Below are positions 10,866 through 18,469 of a DNA stretch of 64,000 nt, piece by piece. Within the stretch, counting starts at the first letter, position 1. Every line of letters begins with the position of its first letter. The position numbers and the translations under genes are program-made. The DNA comes from Nocardiopsis flavescens (GTDB lineage Bacteria; Actinomycetota; Actinomycetes; Streptosporangiales; Streptosporangiaceae). Location: NCBI RefSeq assembly GCF_900141985.1, contig NZ_FQZK01000007.1, positions 62,001 through 126,000 of the forward strand, in the 5' to 3' direction. The notes beneath the pieces were generated by a model. The model was not told where the DNA came from. It searched no databases and worked only from the letters and a program-made list of their open reading frames with translations.

Positions 10866-11957
10866 TCACAGCCTTGTGGGCGCGGATACCCCGAGCAGGA
10901 ACAGTCCGGTGCGGAGAACCCCGGCGACGGCGGACGGCAGCGCCGGGTCGGCGGTGGTGTACTCCGCCGGCGCGGTGGCCGCGGAGGGACATGTCCGCCA
11001 CTCATCGTAGGCACCGGCCAGCGTTTCCAGGTATCGGACCAGGATATGGGGTTCCTCTCGGCGCGCTGCGCCGTCGAGGGCGCTGGGCCCGTCCACCAGG
11101 GCGCGCCGCACCGGCGCGGTGTGCCGCTCGCACGCCGTGATCCGGGGCGCCCCCTCGGCCACCCACCGCGCCCGGGACACCGCGTGGGCGTGGGCGTAGC
11201 GCAGCCGGAACGCGGGGTTGGCGTCGGTCAGGCGCGCCCACGCCCCCGGGTACTCCGCCGACGGCAGCACCGGCAGGTCCCGGCCGGTGGTCTCCGTCTC
11301 GCGCGGGCGCTCCGGGACGGACCGGCAGAACGCGATGCGCGCGCTGTCCTCGCCGACCGCCCCCAGCGCCCGGGCCGCGGGGGTGAACAGCGCGTCGCGG
11401 TCGCCGTCCAGGTAGGGGTCCCGCCAGGAGACCTCCCCCGCGGCGGGCGGCGCGGGCGTCCCGTCCGCCGCGGCCAGGGCGATGCGGGCGCGGGCGTCCG
11501 CCCGCGCCCACCGCCGGGCCTGCGCCACCGGCCCGGCCGCGTGCAGGCCGGTGCGGGGCCACTCCCCCGCGCCGCCCCACACCCGGCCGGTGAGGAAGCG
11601 GGCGCCGTCGGCGGCGGCCTCGCGCAGCAGGTCGTCGCGCTGGCGGGCGCCCAGGGTGACGTTGAGGAAGCCCCGGTCGTCGGCGTGCAGCCGGGCGTAG
11701 GAGAGGCGGCCCCGGTCGCGCAGCTCCGCCATCCGGGCGGCGATGCGCCCGGCCACCCGCAGGTGCGGGCGCCCGGCCCCGGCGGGCAGGCGGTCCCCCA
11801 CCAGGCCCGCCAGGCGCGGCGCCAGCGCGGTCGCGGCGTCGGCGCCGCCGTCGGCGTGGTCGCCGCGCGGCCACACGAAAGGGATCCGGTCGGCGGGCAG
11901 GTCGAAGGCGTCGGCGGCGGCCGATCGCACGACCGCCTCCAGATCGGCCGGGGTCAC
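10866..11957 (-). CDS. ArgS-related anticodon-binding protein (no catalytic domain)
   Basis: A 363-residue protein resembling the C-terminal DALR anticodon-binding domain of arginyl-tRNA synthetase (RRALVDGPSALDGAARREEPHILVRYLETLAGAYDEW near 275-315, ending TGLFLLGVSAPTRL). The N-terminal half retains only a loose resemblance to ArgS (SYARLHADDRGFLNVTL), with no HIGH or KMSKS motif, so it should not charge tRNA. Similar proteins are annotated in actinomycetes as NrtL-type ArgS-related anticodon-binding proteins. The GTG start overlaps the stop of the upstream response regulator by 4 bases (GTGA), so the two are translationally coupled. A tRNA-Arg gene is about 500 bases away. Confidence 0.8.
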   Translation of the reverse strand: MTPADLEAVVRSAAADAFDLPADRIPFVWPRGDHADGGADAATALAPRLAGLVGDRLPAGAGRPHLRVAGRIAARMAELRDRGRLSYARLHADDRGFLNVTLGARQRDDLLREAAADGARFLTGRVWGGAGEWPRTGLHAAGPVAQARRWARADARARIALAAADGTPAPPAAGEVSWRDPYLDGDRDALFTPAARALGAVGEDSARIAFCRSVPERPRETETTGRDLPVLPSAEYPGAWARLTDANPAFRLRYAHAHAVSRARWVAEGAPRITACERHTAPVRRALVDGPSALDGAARREEPHILVRYLETLAGAYDEWRTCPSAATAPAEYTTADPALPSAVAGVLRTGLFLLGVSAPTRL

Positions 11958-12337
11958 CCGCGCCCCCCGAGCAGCGCGCGGACGACGTCGATGAGCGCGT
12001 CGGGGTCGAACGGCTTGGTGACGTAGGCGTCGACGCCGATCCGCTCGCCCCGCCGGACGTCCTCCTCCTGGGTGCGCGCGGTGACCAGGACGATGGGCAG
12101 GGTCCGCGTCCACTCCTGGGCGCGCAGCCGCTCCGCGGTCGTCCAGCCGTCCAGCCGGGGCATCATCACGTCGAGGGTGACCACGTGCGGATCGATGTAC
12201 CCGATCCGGTCGAGGCAGTCCTGCCCGTCCACGGCGGTGAACACCTCGAACCCTTCGAGTTCGAGGTTCAGGCGGATCAGTTCGCGGATGACGTCGTCGT
12301 CCTCGACGACGAGAACCCGTGCGGGCAAGGCGTTCAC
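11954..12337 (-). CDS. Single-domain response regulator
   Basis: A 127-residue CheY-like receiver with no output domain. The acidic pair VVEDDD lies near residues 10-15, the phospho-acceptor aspartate in VTLDVMMPRLDGW (about 55), the switch threonine in VLVTART and the lysine in YVTKPF (about 106). No histidine kinase is adjacent. It is coupled by a GTGA overlap to the ArgS-like gene, so it probably acts on that protein or through it, which is an inference. No ribosome binding site precedes the GTG. Instead a -10 box lies 6 bases upstream, suggesting a leaderless mRNA. Confidence 0.88.
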   Translation of the reverse strand: MNALPARVLVVEDDDVIRELIRLNLELEGFEVFTAVDGQDCLDRIGYIDPHVVTLDVMMPRLDGWTTAERLRAQEWTRTLPIVLVTARTQEEDVRRGERIGVDAYVTKPFDPDALIDVVRALLGGRG

Positions 12338-12343
12338 GGCGTG

Positions 12344-12349
12344 ACACTA
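12344..12349 (-). promoter_or_regulatory. -10 box for leaderless response-regulator mRNA
   Basis: Minus-strand TAGTGT ends exactly 6 bases before the GTG at 12337, so transcription should start at the first base of the start codon. No Shine-Dalgarno-like sequence is present. Confidence 0.5.
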
Positions 12350-12408
12350 CCGCCGCCGGGGCGCGCGGCACCACCGGAACGGGGGATCCGCCGCACCCGG
12401 CAAACGGG

Positions 12409-12439
12409 TGGACGAAGCGCGCGACGCCCCTGCTAGAGT
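12409..12439 (+). promoter_or_regulatory. Candidate tRNA-Arg promoter
   Basis: TGGACG (12409-12414) and TAGAGT (12434-12439) with a 19-base spacer lie just upstream of the tRNA. The -10 ends 15 bases before the mature 5' end, which fits a short precursor leader. Confidence 0.45.
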
Positions 12440-12454
12440 TGTTCACGCAAGCCA

Positions 12455-12526
12455 GCCCCCTTAGCTCAGGGGATAGAGCAACGGCCTCCGGAGCCGTGTG
12501 CGCAGGTTCGAATCCTGCAGGGGGCA
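12455..12526 (+). tRNA. tRNA-Arg (anticodon CCG)
   Basis: A complete cloverleaf. The acceptor stem is GCCCCCT/AGGGGGC with discriminator A, the D arm uses GCTC/GAGC, the anticodon stem is ACGGC/GCCGT around loop CTCCGGA, and the T arm is GCAGG-TTCGAAT-CCTGC. The anticodon CCG reads CGG, a major arginine codon in such GC-rich DNA. The 3' CCA is not encoded (CAC follows). It is a single-gene unit with its own promoter and terminator. Confidence 0.95.
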
Positions 12527-12569
12527 CACAAGACGGAACAGCGGTTTCACCCCGCTGAGCAGGCGAGAC

Positions 12570-12597
12570 GGCGTCCTTCGGGACGCCTTTCGTGTTT
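12570..12597 (+). terminator. Intrinsic terminator of tRNA-Arg
   Basis: A 7-bp stem GGCGTCC/GGACGCC closed by a stable TTCG tetraloop, followed by TTTCGTGTTTT. This is the clearest intrinsic terminator in the window, starting 44 bases after the tRNA. Confidence 0.85.
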
Positions 12598-13022
12598 TCG
12601 GGCGCGGGTCGCCCCGCGCCTGTTCCCCTTCCCCCGTGGTCCGCGGGCGGTCCACCGGTGCGCATCGGAGACGGACCCGGACCGGGACCGGCCGCGGCCT
12701 GCTCGGGAGGTCGGGCGGTGGACACGGTGGCGGGGGTACCGCCACCGGGGTCGGGCAGGCGCCGAGGCGGAAAGGTGCTCGTGGCCGGGGCCGGCATCTT
12801 CGCAGCCGCCCGCGCGGCGAGGGGGAACACGGCGGGCCCCGGGTGTGTCCGGCAGGACCGCGGGCGGTATCCGCCGCCCGGGACCGACCGGCGTCTCCGG
12901 GGTCGGCTCGCGCGCCCACGCCGCCGCGGCCCCCGGCCGCCGGGCGCGGCGGCGTCCCCGTCCGCGACCGCTTCGGCCGGGCCGGGCCGCAGCGGACCCG
13001 CGGGTGAGGGTGCGGGAGCGGG
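12598..13022. other. Intergenic stretch without a recognisable gene
   Basis: About 425 bases between the tRNA terminator and the response-regulator gene. Open frames exist on both strands, but their translations are only proline/arginine/glycine-rich low-complexity sequence, with no ribosome binding site or family resemblance. I see no promoter or RNA. Confidence 0.5.
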
Positions 13023-13682
13023 TCAGCTCACCAGCCCGTGCCGGTAGGCGTGGACCACGGCCTGGACGCGGTCGCGCAGGCCGAGTTTGGCCAGGATGCG
13101 CGAGACGAACGTCTTGACGGTCTCCTGGCTGATGAACAGCGCGGCGGCGATCTCGCCGTTGGACAGCCCTTCGGCGAGCAGGCGCAGGACCTCCAGCTCG
13201 CGGGGGGTCAGCGGGGAGTCGGCCGCCGCGATCCGCGAGGGCCGGATGCGGTCGGCGTACTCGCCGACCAGGCGGCGGGTGACCTCGGGGTCCAGCAGCG
13301 CGGCTCCGTCGGCCACCGTTCGGATGCCGTGGAGCAGCTGGGCCGGGGGCGCGTCCTTGAGCAGGAAGCCGCTGGCGCCCGCGCGCAGCGCCTCGTAGAC
13401 GTACTCGTCGAGGTTGAAGGTCGTGACCACGAGGACCTTGACGGGGTGCTCCACCCCGGCCCCGGCCAGCCGCCGGGTGGCCTCGATACCGTCGAGCACG
13501 GGCATGCGCACGTCCATCACCACGACGTCGGGGCGCAGCTCCCCGGCGAGTCCGACGGCGGTGGCGCCGTCACCGCACTCCCCGGCGACCTCCATGTCGG
13601 GCTGGGCGCCGATGATGGTGGCCAGCCCGGTGCGGATCAGCACCTGGTCGTCGCAGACCAGGACGCGGAGCGGGGCGCTCAT
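13023..13682 (-). CDS. NarL/LuxR-family response regulator
   Basis: A 219-residue DNA-binding response regulator. The receiver domain (1-120) has the acidic pair CDDQ, phospho-aspartate in VVVMDVRMPVLDG and lysine in FLLKD. A LuxR-type HTH (about 150-215) reads LTPRELEVLRLLAEGLSNGEIA followed by FISQETVKTFVSRILAKLGL. Its ATG overlaps the end of the histidine kinase gene by 4 bases, so the two are cotranscribed and coupled. The signal and targets are unknown. The closest neighbour outside the pair is a divergently oriented lipoprotein hydrolase. Confidence 0.93.
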   Translation of the reverse strand: MSAPLRVLVCDDQVLIRTGLATIIGAQPDMEVAGECGDGATAVGLAGELRPDVVVMDVRMPVLDGIEATRRLAGAGVEHPVKVLVVTTFNLDEYVYEALRAGASGFLLKDAPPAQLLHGIRTVADGAALLDPEVTRRLVGEYADRIRPSRIAAADSPLTPRELEVLRLLAEGLSNGEIAAALFISQETVKTFVSRILAKLGLRDRVQAVVHAYRHGLVS

Positions 13683-14833
13683 CCCGGCCCGCCGGCCGGG
13701 GCGCCGGCGGGGATGCGGGCGCGGACGGCGAACCCGCCGTCTCCGCGCGCCCCCGCCGCGAAGTCGCCGCCCAGGGACTCCACGCGCTCGCGCAGTCCGG
13801 CCAGGCCCCGGCCCCCGCCGGGCGGGGCGCCCGGCGCTGCGGAGCGGTCGGTGCCGACGTCCACGGTGATCTCCCCGGGCCGGTGTCCGACGTGGACGGT
13901 GGTGCGGCTGCCGCGCGCGTGTTTGAGGGCGTTGGTGAGGGCCTCCTGCACGACCCGGTGGGCGACGAGGTGGGCGCCGCCGCGCGGGGCGGCCGGCTCG
14001 CCCTCCTCGGTGAACTCCACCGGCTGACCGGCCCGGCGGGTCCGCTCCACCAGGACTCGCAGCCCCTCGGCGGAGGAGGGGGCCGTGTGCCCGGGGTCGA
14101 GCACGTCGAGCAGGTGGCGCAGGTCGCCCATGGCCCGCCGCCCGGTGTCGGTGACCGTGCCCAGGGTCTCGTCGAGCAGGTCGGGCCGGGCGGTGAGGTG
14201 GCGGGCCGCCTCGGTCTGGACCACCATCGCGGTGACGTGGTGGGTCACGACGTCGTGGAGTTCCCGGGCGATGCGGGTGCGCTCGGCCCTGCGGGTGTCC
14301 TCGGCGACGCGGCGGCGGTACTCGGCCTCCCGCGCCCGGGTGGAGCGCAGCCACGCCCCGATCCCCCAGGCGAGGCCGAGCGCCGCGTAGAACATCACCC
14401 ACTCGGCCGGGGTCTCGCCCGTCCCGACCCGGGACAGCGCGAAGGCGAGCGCCACGTAGGCGGCCGACGCCGCCAGGACCGCGGCGATCCGGTGCCGGTG
14501 CAGGTGCGCGCCGGCGCTCATCAGCGCGATGGGCATCGCGGTGCCCGCGTACAGGTGGTAGCCGGACAGCTGGTCCAGGGCGAAGCCGCTCGCCACCAGG
14601 GCGAGGGAGAGGGCGGGCCAACGCCGCCGCAGGGCCAGCGGCAGGCACTGGAGGACGGCCGCGAGCAGGCCCAGGGAGTCGAAGGGGCGGTCCGCGACAC
14701 CGCCGATCTGGGTTCCGTGGCCGTGGAACGCGGGGACGAGGGAGAGGGCCAGCAGCAGGAGGCCCAGGGGCAGGTCCCTGAGAGTGACGTCGAGCCGCTG
14801 CCACAGGTGCGGGATGCGCCAAAGACCGGTCAC
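13679..14833 (-). CDS. DesK/NarX-type sensor histidine kinase
   Basis: A 384-residue membrane sensor kinase. The N-terminal 150 residues hold about five membrane segments without a large extracellular domain, so the signal is probably sensed in or at the membrane. The HisKA_3 box ARELHDVVTHHVTAMVV lies near residue 190, and the HATPase N box VVQEALTNALKHARGS near 295. Partner regulator follows with a 4-base overlap. GTG at 14833 is preferred because a TACACT -10 box ends 6 bases before it and no ribosome binding site exists. A much longer frame reaching 15358 is not supported. Confidence 0.9.
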   Translation of the reverse strand: MTGLWRIPHLWQRLDVTLRDLPLGLLLLALSLVPAFHGHGTQIGGVADRPFDSLGLLAAVLQCLPLALRRRWPALSLALVASGFALDQLSGYHLYAGTAMPIALMSAGAHLHRHRIAAVLAASAAYVALAFALSRVGTGETPAEWVMFYAALGLAWGIGAWLRSTRAREAEYRRRVAEDTRRAERTRIARELHDVVTHHVTAMVVQTEAARHLTARPDLLDETLGTVTDTGRRAMGDLRHLLDVLDPGHTAPSSAEGLRVLVERTRRAGQPVEFTEEGEPAAPRGGAHLVAHRVVQEALTNALKHARGSRTTVHVGHRPGEITVDVGTDRSAAPGAPPGGGRGLAGLRERVESLGGDFAAGARGDGGFAVRARIPAGAPAGGPG

Positions 14834-14839
14834 CGCAGC

Positions 14840-14845
14840 AGTGTA
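14840..14845 (-). promoter_or_regulatory. -10 box for leaderless kinase mRNA
   Basis: Minus-strand TACACT ends 6 bases before the GTG at 14833, the spacing expected if transcription starts at the start codon. Confidence 0.5.
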
Positions 14846-15083
14846 GTGGCGCCGTGACCCAGCGCCCGACGGTGTACCCGGACCGGCGTCCGTCCCCCGT
14901 GCGAGCGACACGCGGGTGCCCTCTGGACGGTGATGACCCGGGCCCGCCGGTTCCGTAGCGTGTTCCCCGGTCGCGGCCCTTCCGTCCGCGGCGCGGGGCG
15001 GCGCCACGGCCCCCCGGCCGGTCTCCCGGTCCGCCGGCGCCCCGCCCCCTTCCTTCCCTTCCTTCCCCTTACCGGAGGCCACC

Positions 15084-15998
15084 GTGTCCCGCATCGTCCG
15101 GATTGCCGCATCGACCGCACTGGGCTGCACGGCCCTCACCGGCTGCTCCGTGGCCTCCGACGTGGGTGAGGGGATGGGCGAGGTGCGGGCCGACCTGGAG
15201 TCGGCCGCGGACGAGGTCATGACCGACGGGGAGCTGTTCACCGGGTCCAAGACGCTCGACGTCGACGGCGCGTCCGTGCACGTCTCCTGCTCCGGCGCCC
15301 CCGCGGACGACCGGCCGGTCATCGTCCTGATGGCCGGGATGGGCGACGGGCTCGACACGCTGGCCGACTTCCAGGAGACCCTGGCCGCCTCGGACCGGGT
15401 CTGCTCCTACGACCGCCTCGGAGAGGGCGCCAGCGACGCGCCGCAGGGCACCCAGAGCATCGCCGACAGCGGGGAGGTCCTGACCGCCGTCCTGGACGAC
15501 GTCGCGGGCGACGGCCCGGTCGTCCTGGTCGGCCACTCCCTGGGCGGGCTGATCGCCGCCCGCTACGCCCCCGACCACCGGGACCGGGTCGGCGGGCTGG
15601 TCCTGCTGGACGCCACGTCGCCGACGATGATCGACGACATCACCGGTGTGATCCCCGAGTCGGCCACGGGCGACGGCGCCGAGGTGCGGGCGCAGAACCT
15701 CGCGGTCTTCCAAGGCGAGAACCCGGAGGGCATCGTCATCGAGAGCGACCCCGAGGTCCGCTCGGCCGGGGACATCCCGGTGGAGGTCCTCCAGCACGGG
15801 GTCCGCTACCTCGGTGAGATCCCCGAGTACGGCGACGAGCTGGAGCGCGTGTGGTCCGAGGGCCAGGAGAAGTGGCTGGCGGTCTCCGAATCCGCCGAGC
15901 TGAGCACCGCGTCCGGGAGCGGCCACTACATCCACGTGGACGAGCCCGACCTCGCCGTCGAGGCCGTGCGGCGGGTGGCCGACCGGGCCGCCGGCTGA
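15084..15998 (+). CDS. Alpha/beta hydrolase lipoprotein
   Basis: A 304-residue secreted lipoprotein with a lipobox LTGC at cysteine 21 after a short hydrophobic signal, so it should be anchored outside the membrane. The hydrolase core starts at about residue 55. The nucleophile elbow is GHSLGG (about 154-159), and the oxyanion strand VIVLMAGMGDG sits near 75. The C-terminal GSGHYIHVDEP supplies the catalytic histidine. The substrate is unknown; related proteins are esterases or C-C hydrolases. GTG start at 15084 follows a weak purine stretch. It is divergent from the kinase/regulator pair, which may or may not control it. Confidence 0.82.
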   Translation: MSRIVRIAASTALGCTALTGCSVASDVGEGMGEVRADLESAADEVMTDGELFTGSKTLDVDGASVHVSCSGAPADDRPVIVLMAGMGDGLDTLADFQETLAASDRVCSYDRLGEGASDAPQGTQSIADSGEVLTAVLDDVAGDGPVVLVGHSLGGLIAARYAPDHRDRVGGLVLLDATSPTMIDDITGVIPESATGDGAEVRAQNLAVFQGENPEGIVIESDPEVRSAGDIPVEVLQHGVRYLGEIPEYGDELERVWSEGQEKWLAVSESAELSTASGSGHYIHVDEPDLAVEAVRRVADRAAG

Positions 15999-16043
15999 GG
16001 GTCCGCCGTACACGGGGCCGGGTGCTCCACGCCACGGACGCGG

Positions 16044-16073
16044 GGCGTCCCGGTGGCATGCCACCGGGACGCC
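16044..16073. promoter_or_regulatory. 30-bp perfect palindrome, probable FadR-type operator
   Basis: Bases 16044-16073 form a perfect inverted repeat with no loop, each half being GGCGTCCCGGTGGCA read towards the centre. It covers the -35 region of a candidate promoter whose -10 is TAGGAT (16079-16084), upstream of the FadR-type regulator. The position suggests autorepression. It could alternatively act as a terminator for the hydrolase gene. Confidence 0.6.
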
Positions 16074-16127
16074 GAACATAGGATGACGGCACCGCGACGC
16101 GACGAGGAAAAGCGGAGGGCCCCTGCC

Positions 16128-16895
16128 GTGAACGAGGCGAGTACGGGCGGTGCGCCCCGGGCGGAGCCGGCCTGGCGGCCGGTGCCCCGCAGCCGGGCCT
16201 ACGAGCTCGTGGTGGATCGCATCGAGGAGCAGATCGTCGCCGGGGCCCTGCGGGTCGGCGACCACCTGCCCCCCGAACGCGAACTCGCCTCCTGGCTGGA
16301 GGTGAGCCGCGCCGCCGTGCGCGAGGCGATCCGGACCCTGGAGGCCCACGGGGTGGTCAGCTCCTCGGTCGGTTCCGGCAAGGGCGCGGGCACCGTGGTC
16401 ACCGCGCTGACGAGCGGCGCGCTCACCCGGATGCTGCGGCTGCACGTGGCGCTGACGAGCTTCCCGATGGACGACGTCATCGAGGCGCGGGTGATGCTGG
16501 AACGCACCAGCGCCTCCCTCGCGGCACGCGAGGCCTCCCCCGAGGACCTGGAGCCGATGCGCTCCCTCGTGGACGCCATGGACGACCCGGCACTGGACCG
16601 CGAGCGGTTCAACGAGTTCGACACCCGCTTCCACGTGGCCCTGGCCGAGGCGGCCGGGAACCGGCTGGTGGCGGACATGACCATCGCCATCCGCGAGTCC
16701 ATGAGGCACCGGGTGCTGGCGGGCTTTCGCAGCGCCCCCGACTGGGCGGCGACGTCGGCGGTGCTGCGCGCCCACCACCGGGGCGTGATGGAGGCCGTGG
16801 AGGCCCGCCGGGGCGAGCTGGCGGCCGACCTGGTGGAGGAGCACATCCGCTACGCGTACACGAGCCTGCCGGGGTTCCGCACCGGCGAGGGCTGA
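16128..16895 (+). CDS. FadR-subfamily GntR transcriptional regulator
   Basis: A 255-residue regulator. The N-terminal winged helix (about 25-95) contains IVAGALRVGDHLPPERELA and VSRAAVREAIRTLEAHGVV. The C-terminal all-helical FCD ligand domain (about 105-250) shows the metal-binding pattern D...H...H (FDTRFHVALAEAAGN, then AHHRGVMEAVEAR). FCD regulators sense carboxylic acids such as lactate, gluconate or acyl-CoA. I chose GTG 16128 because GGAGGG lies 8 bases upstream. An ATG at 16083 overlaps the -10 box and is unlikely. The gene stands alone, so its target is unknown. The lactate permease at 1130-2926 is a candidate by family only. Confidence 0.9.
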   Translation: MNEASTGGAPRAEPAWRPVPRSRAYELVVDRIEEQIVAGALRVGDHLPPERELASWLEVSRAAVREAIRTLEAHGVVSSSVGSGKGAGTVVTALTSGALTRMLRLHVALTSFPMDDVIEARVMLERTSASLAAREASPEDLEPMRSLVDAMDDPALDRERFNEFDTRFHVALAEAAGNRLVADMTIAIRESMRHRVLAGFRSAPDWAATSAVLRAHHRGVMEAVEARRGELAADLVEEHIRYAYTSLPGFRTGEG

Positions 16896-16896
16896 G

Positions 16897-16924
16897 GGCG
16901 GCGGGCCGCCGCGGGCCCGCCGCC
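16897..16924. terminator. Bidirectional hairpin between converging genes
   Basis: An 11-bp perfect stem (GGCGGCGGGCC/GGCCCGCCGCC) lies between the stop of the FadR-type gene and the stop of the exonuclease gene, which converge here. Confidence 0.5.
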
Positions 16925-16934
16925 GGACGGGCGT

Positions 16935-17636
16935 TCAGACCCCGGCCAGGGGCCAGCTCCCGTCGATGACCGCCTCCGGGTCGCGCCCGCGCCGCAGGTA
17001 CGCCTGGAAGGACGCGGCCTGCTCGGCCTTCCACCCCACCTGGGCGGCGTGCAGCCCGTCCAGGTCTAGGGACGCGAGCTCCTCGTGCGCGACGCCCAGC
17101 CGCCAGGCCAGCCGCGCGGCGGCCAGCGCGTCGGCCGCCGCCCCGTGCGCCTGGCTCTCGTCCAGGGGCACCCCGTGGTGGGCGCACACGTCGGTGAGCT
17201 TGCGGCCGCCCCGCCGGTAGGGGTCGGTGTGCTTGTCGAGCACCAGGGGGTCGATCACCCGCAGGTCCCGGAGGAACCCGGAGGCCAGGCCGTGGCGCTC
17301 CAGCTCGGCGTGGAGCAGCCCCAGGTCGTAGGGCGCGTTGTACACGACCACCGGCAGCCCGTCGGCGGCGGCCTTCTCCAGGGCGGCGGCGATCTCGGTG
17401 ACCACCTCGACCGCGGGTCGCCCGTTCTGGCGGGCGTGCTCCGTGGTGATGCCGTGGATGGCGGACGCCTCGGCGGGGATCTCCACACCCGGGTCGGCCA
17501 GCCAGGAGAGCTTCTCCTTGCTGCCGGCGGCCGGGTCGATACGCCACAGCGCCGCGGTGACGATCCGGTCGCTGGAGACGTCCAGCCCGGTGGACTCGAA
17601 GTCCAGCGCGGCCATGGGGCGGGTGTGCCAGCTCAT
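16935..17636 (-). CDS. DEDDh-family 3'-5' exonuclease (DnaQ-like)
   Basis: A 233-residue exonuclease domain protein like the epsilon subunit of DNA polymerase III. Exo I is ALDFESTGLD (residues 10-19), the Exo II region VVYNAPYDLGLL (about 98-109), and Exo III HGAAADALAAARL (about 165-177), giving the D-E-D-H-D set. It should remove 3' nucleotides from DNA or RNA. There is no polymerase or UvrC-like fusion. GGAAGGG precedes the ATG. It is divergent from the MarR-type gene. Confidence 0.88.
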   Translation of the reverse strand: MSWHTRPMAALDFESTGLDVSSDRIVTAALWRIDPAAGSKEKLSWLADPGVEIPAEASAIHGITTEHARQNGRPAVEVVTEIAAALEKAAADGLPVVVYNAPYDLGLLHAELERHGLASGFLRDLRVIDPLVLDKHTDPYRRGGRKLTDVCAHHGVPLDESQAHGAAADALAAARLAWRLGVAHEELASLDLDGLHAAQVGWKAEQAASFQAYLRRGRDPEAVIDGSWPLAGV

Positions 17637-17886
17637 GTGTGCCCTTCCGTTCGGGGGTGCGGTCCTATCGTGCCCCCTCGCGGGGACGTTCGGCGCCCGG
17701 CCGGGCCGTCCGGCGGGCGTGTCCTCCCCGGGGCGGCCGGGCGGCGGCCGCCCCGGCGGCGGGGCGTGGCCGGGACCGGCAGTGGGCGGCGGGCCCGTGC
17801 TCACGCATTCGGCGGGGCCCGTGCCGAAGCACCCGGGGCGTGGAGGGCGGGCGGCATGGGGGGTACTGTCCGGAGAGACGATTTTC

Positions 17887-17902
17887 CGTTGCGTGTGCAA
17901 CG
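17887..17902. promoter_or_regulatory. Inverted repeat, probable MarR operator
   Basis: CGTTGC-GTGT-GCAACG is a perfect 6-bp inverted repeat with a 4-base centre, 31 bases upstream of the MarR-type ATG. TTGC(N4)GCAA is a common MarR half-site layout. A TACTGT at 17864-17869 could be the -10, placing the operator just after the transcription start. Confidence 0.55.
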
Positions 17903-17933
17903 AGCGCAGGCGCATGACACCGGGAGGCCTGAC

Positions 17934-18389
17934 ATGGGCATCGCCGACGACGCCGTCGAGATCCGGGCCCACGGCTGGCGGACCCTCGCGGCCCTGCACG
18001 CCCTCATCGAGAACGCCCTGGAGCGGGTCCTGCAGGGCGAGCACGGGCTCTCGGTCGTCGAGTACACCGTCCTGGACGCCCTCGCCCGGCAGGACGGCCG
18101 GCACATGCGGATGCGCCGGCTGGCCCGCGCCGCCGCGCTCTCCAACAGCGCCGCCACCAGGCTGGTCACACGCCTGGAGGACCGCGGCCTGCTCACCCGG
18201 GTGCTGTGCGCGGACGACCGCCGGGGCATCTACACCGAGCTCGCCCCGGCCGGGCTGGAACTGCTGGAGCGGGCCCGGCCCACCCACGACCGGGTGCTGC
18301 GCGAGGCGCTGGCCGAGGCCGGGGGGACCCCGGAGCTGGCACCGCTGGTGGGCGCCCTGCGCGGGCTGGAGCCCCGCCCGCTGCCGTGA
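17934..18389 (+). CDS. MarR-family transcriptional regulator
   Basis: A 151-residue winged-helix repressor of the MarR family, acting as a dimer. The recognition region is RRLARAAALSNSAATRLVTRLEDRGLLTR (about 60-88), followed by the wing CADDRRGIYTELAPAGLELL. GGGAGG lies 5 bases before the ATG. MarR members usually repress themselves and neighbouring transporters or oxidoreductases in response to small aromatic ligands. Here there is no such partner: the exonuclease is divergent and a LURP-one-like gene follows with its own promoter. Autoregulation is likely given the upstream inverted repeat. Confidence 0.9.
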   Translation: MGIADDAVEIRAHGWRTLAALHALIENALERVLQGEHGLSVVEYTVLDALARQDGRHMRMRRLARAAALSNSAATRLVTRLEDRGLLTRVLCADDRRGIYTELAPAGLELLERARPTHDRVLREALAEAGGTPELAPLVGALRGLEPRPLP

Positions 18390-18391
18390 TC

Positions 18392-18409
18392 CGGGGCCCG
18401 CGGGCCCCG
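18392..18409 (+). terminator. Palindromic hairpin after MarR-type gene
   Basis: CGGGGCCCGCGGGCCCCG starts 2 bases after the stop codon and is followed by TTGTCC. As RNA it forms a very stable short hairpin, probably a terminator. Confidence 0.45.
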
Positions 18410-18457
18410 TTGTCCACAGGGCGGACGCTCCCCCTGGTGCGCCGGGACCGCGCCCTC

Positions 18458-18463
18458 TAGGTT
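18458..18463 (+). promoter_or_regulatory. -10 box for leaderless LURP-one-like mRNA
   Basis: TAGGTT ends 6 bases before the ATG at 18470, with TGGTGC 17 bases further upstream. GGGGG directly before the ATG is too close to serve as a normal ribosome binding site. Confidence 0.5.
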
Positions 18464-18469
18464 GGGGGC

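Noticed and set aside
12592..13047. Plus-strand frame of 151 codons after the tRNA terminator
   Set aside because: Low-complexity P/G/R translation, overlap with the end of the response regulator gene, and no ribosome binding site.
13679..15358. Longer histidine kinase reading from 15358
   Set aside because: The upstream 175 codons are low-complexity and overlap the start of the divergent lipoprotein gene. A -10 box 6 bases before GTG 14833 supports the shorter protein.
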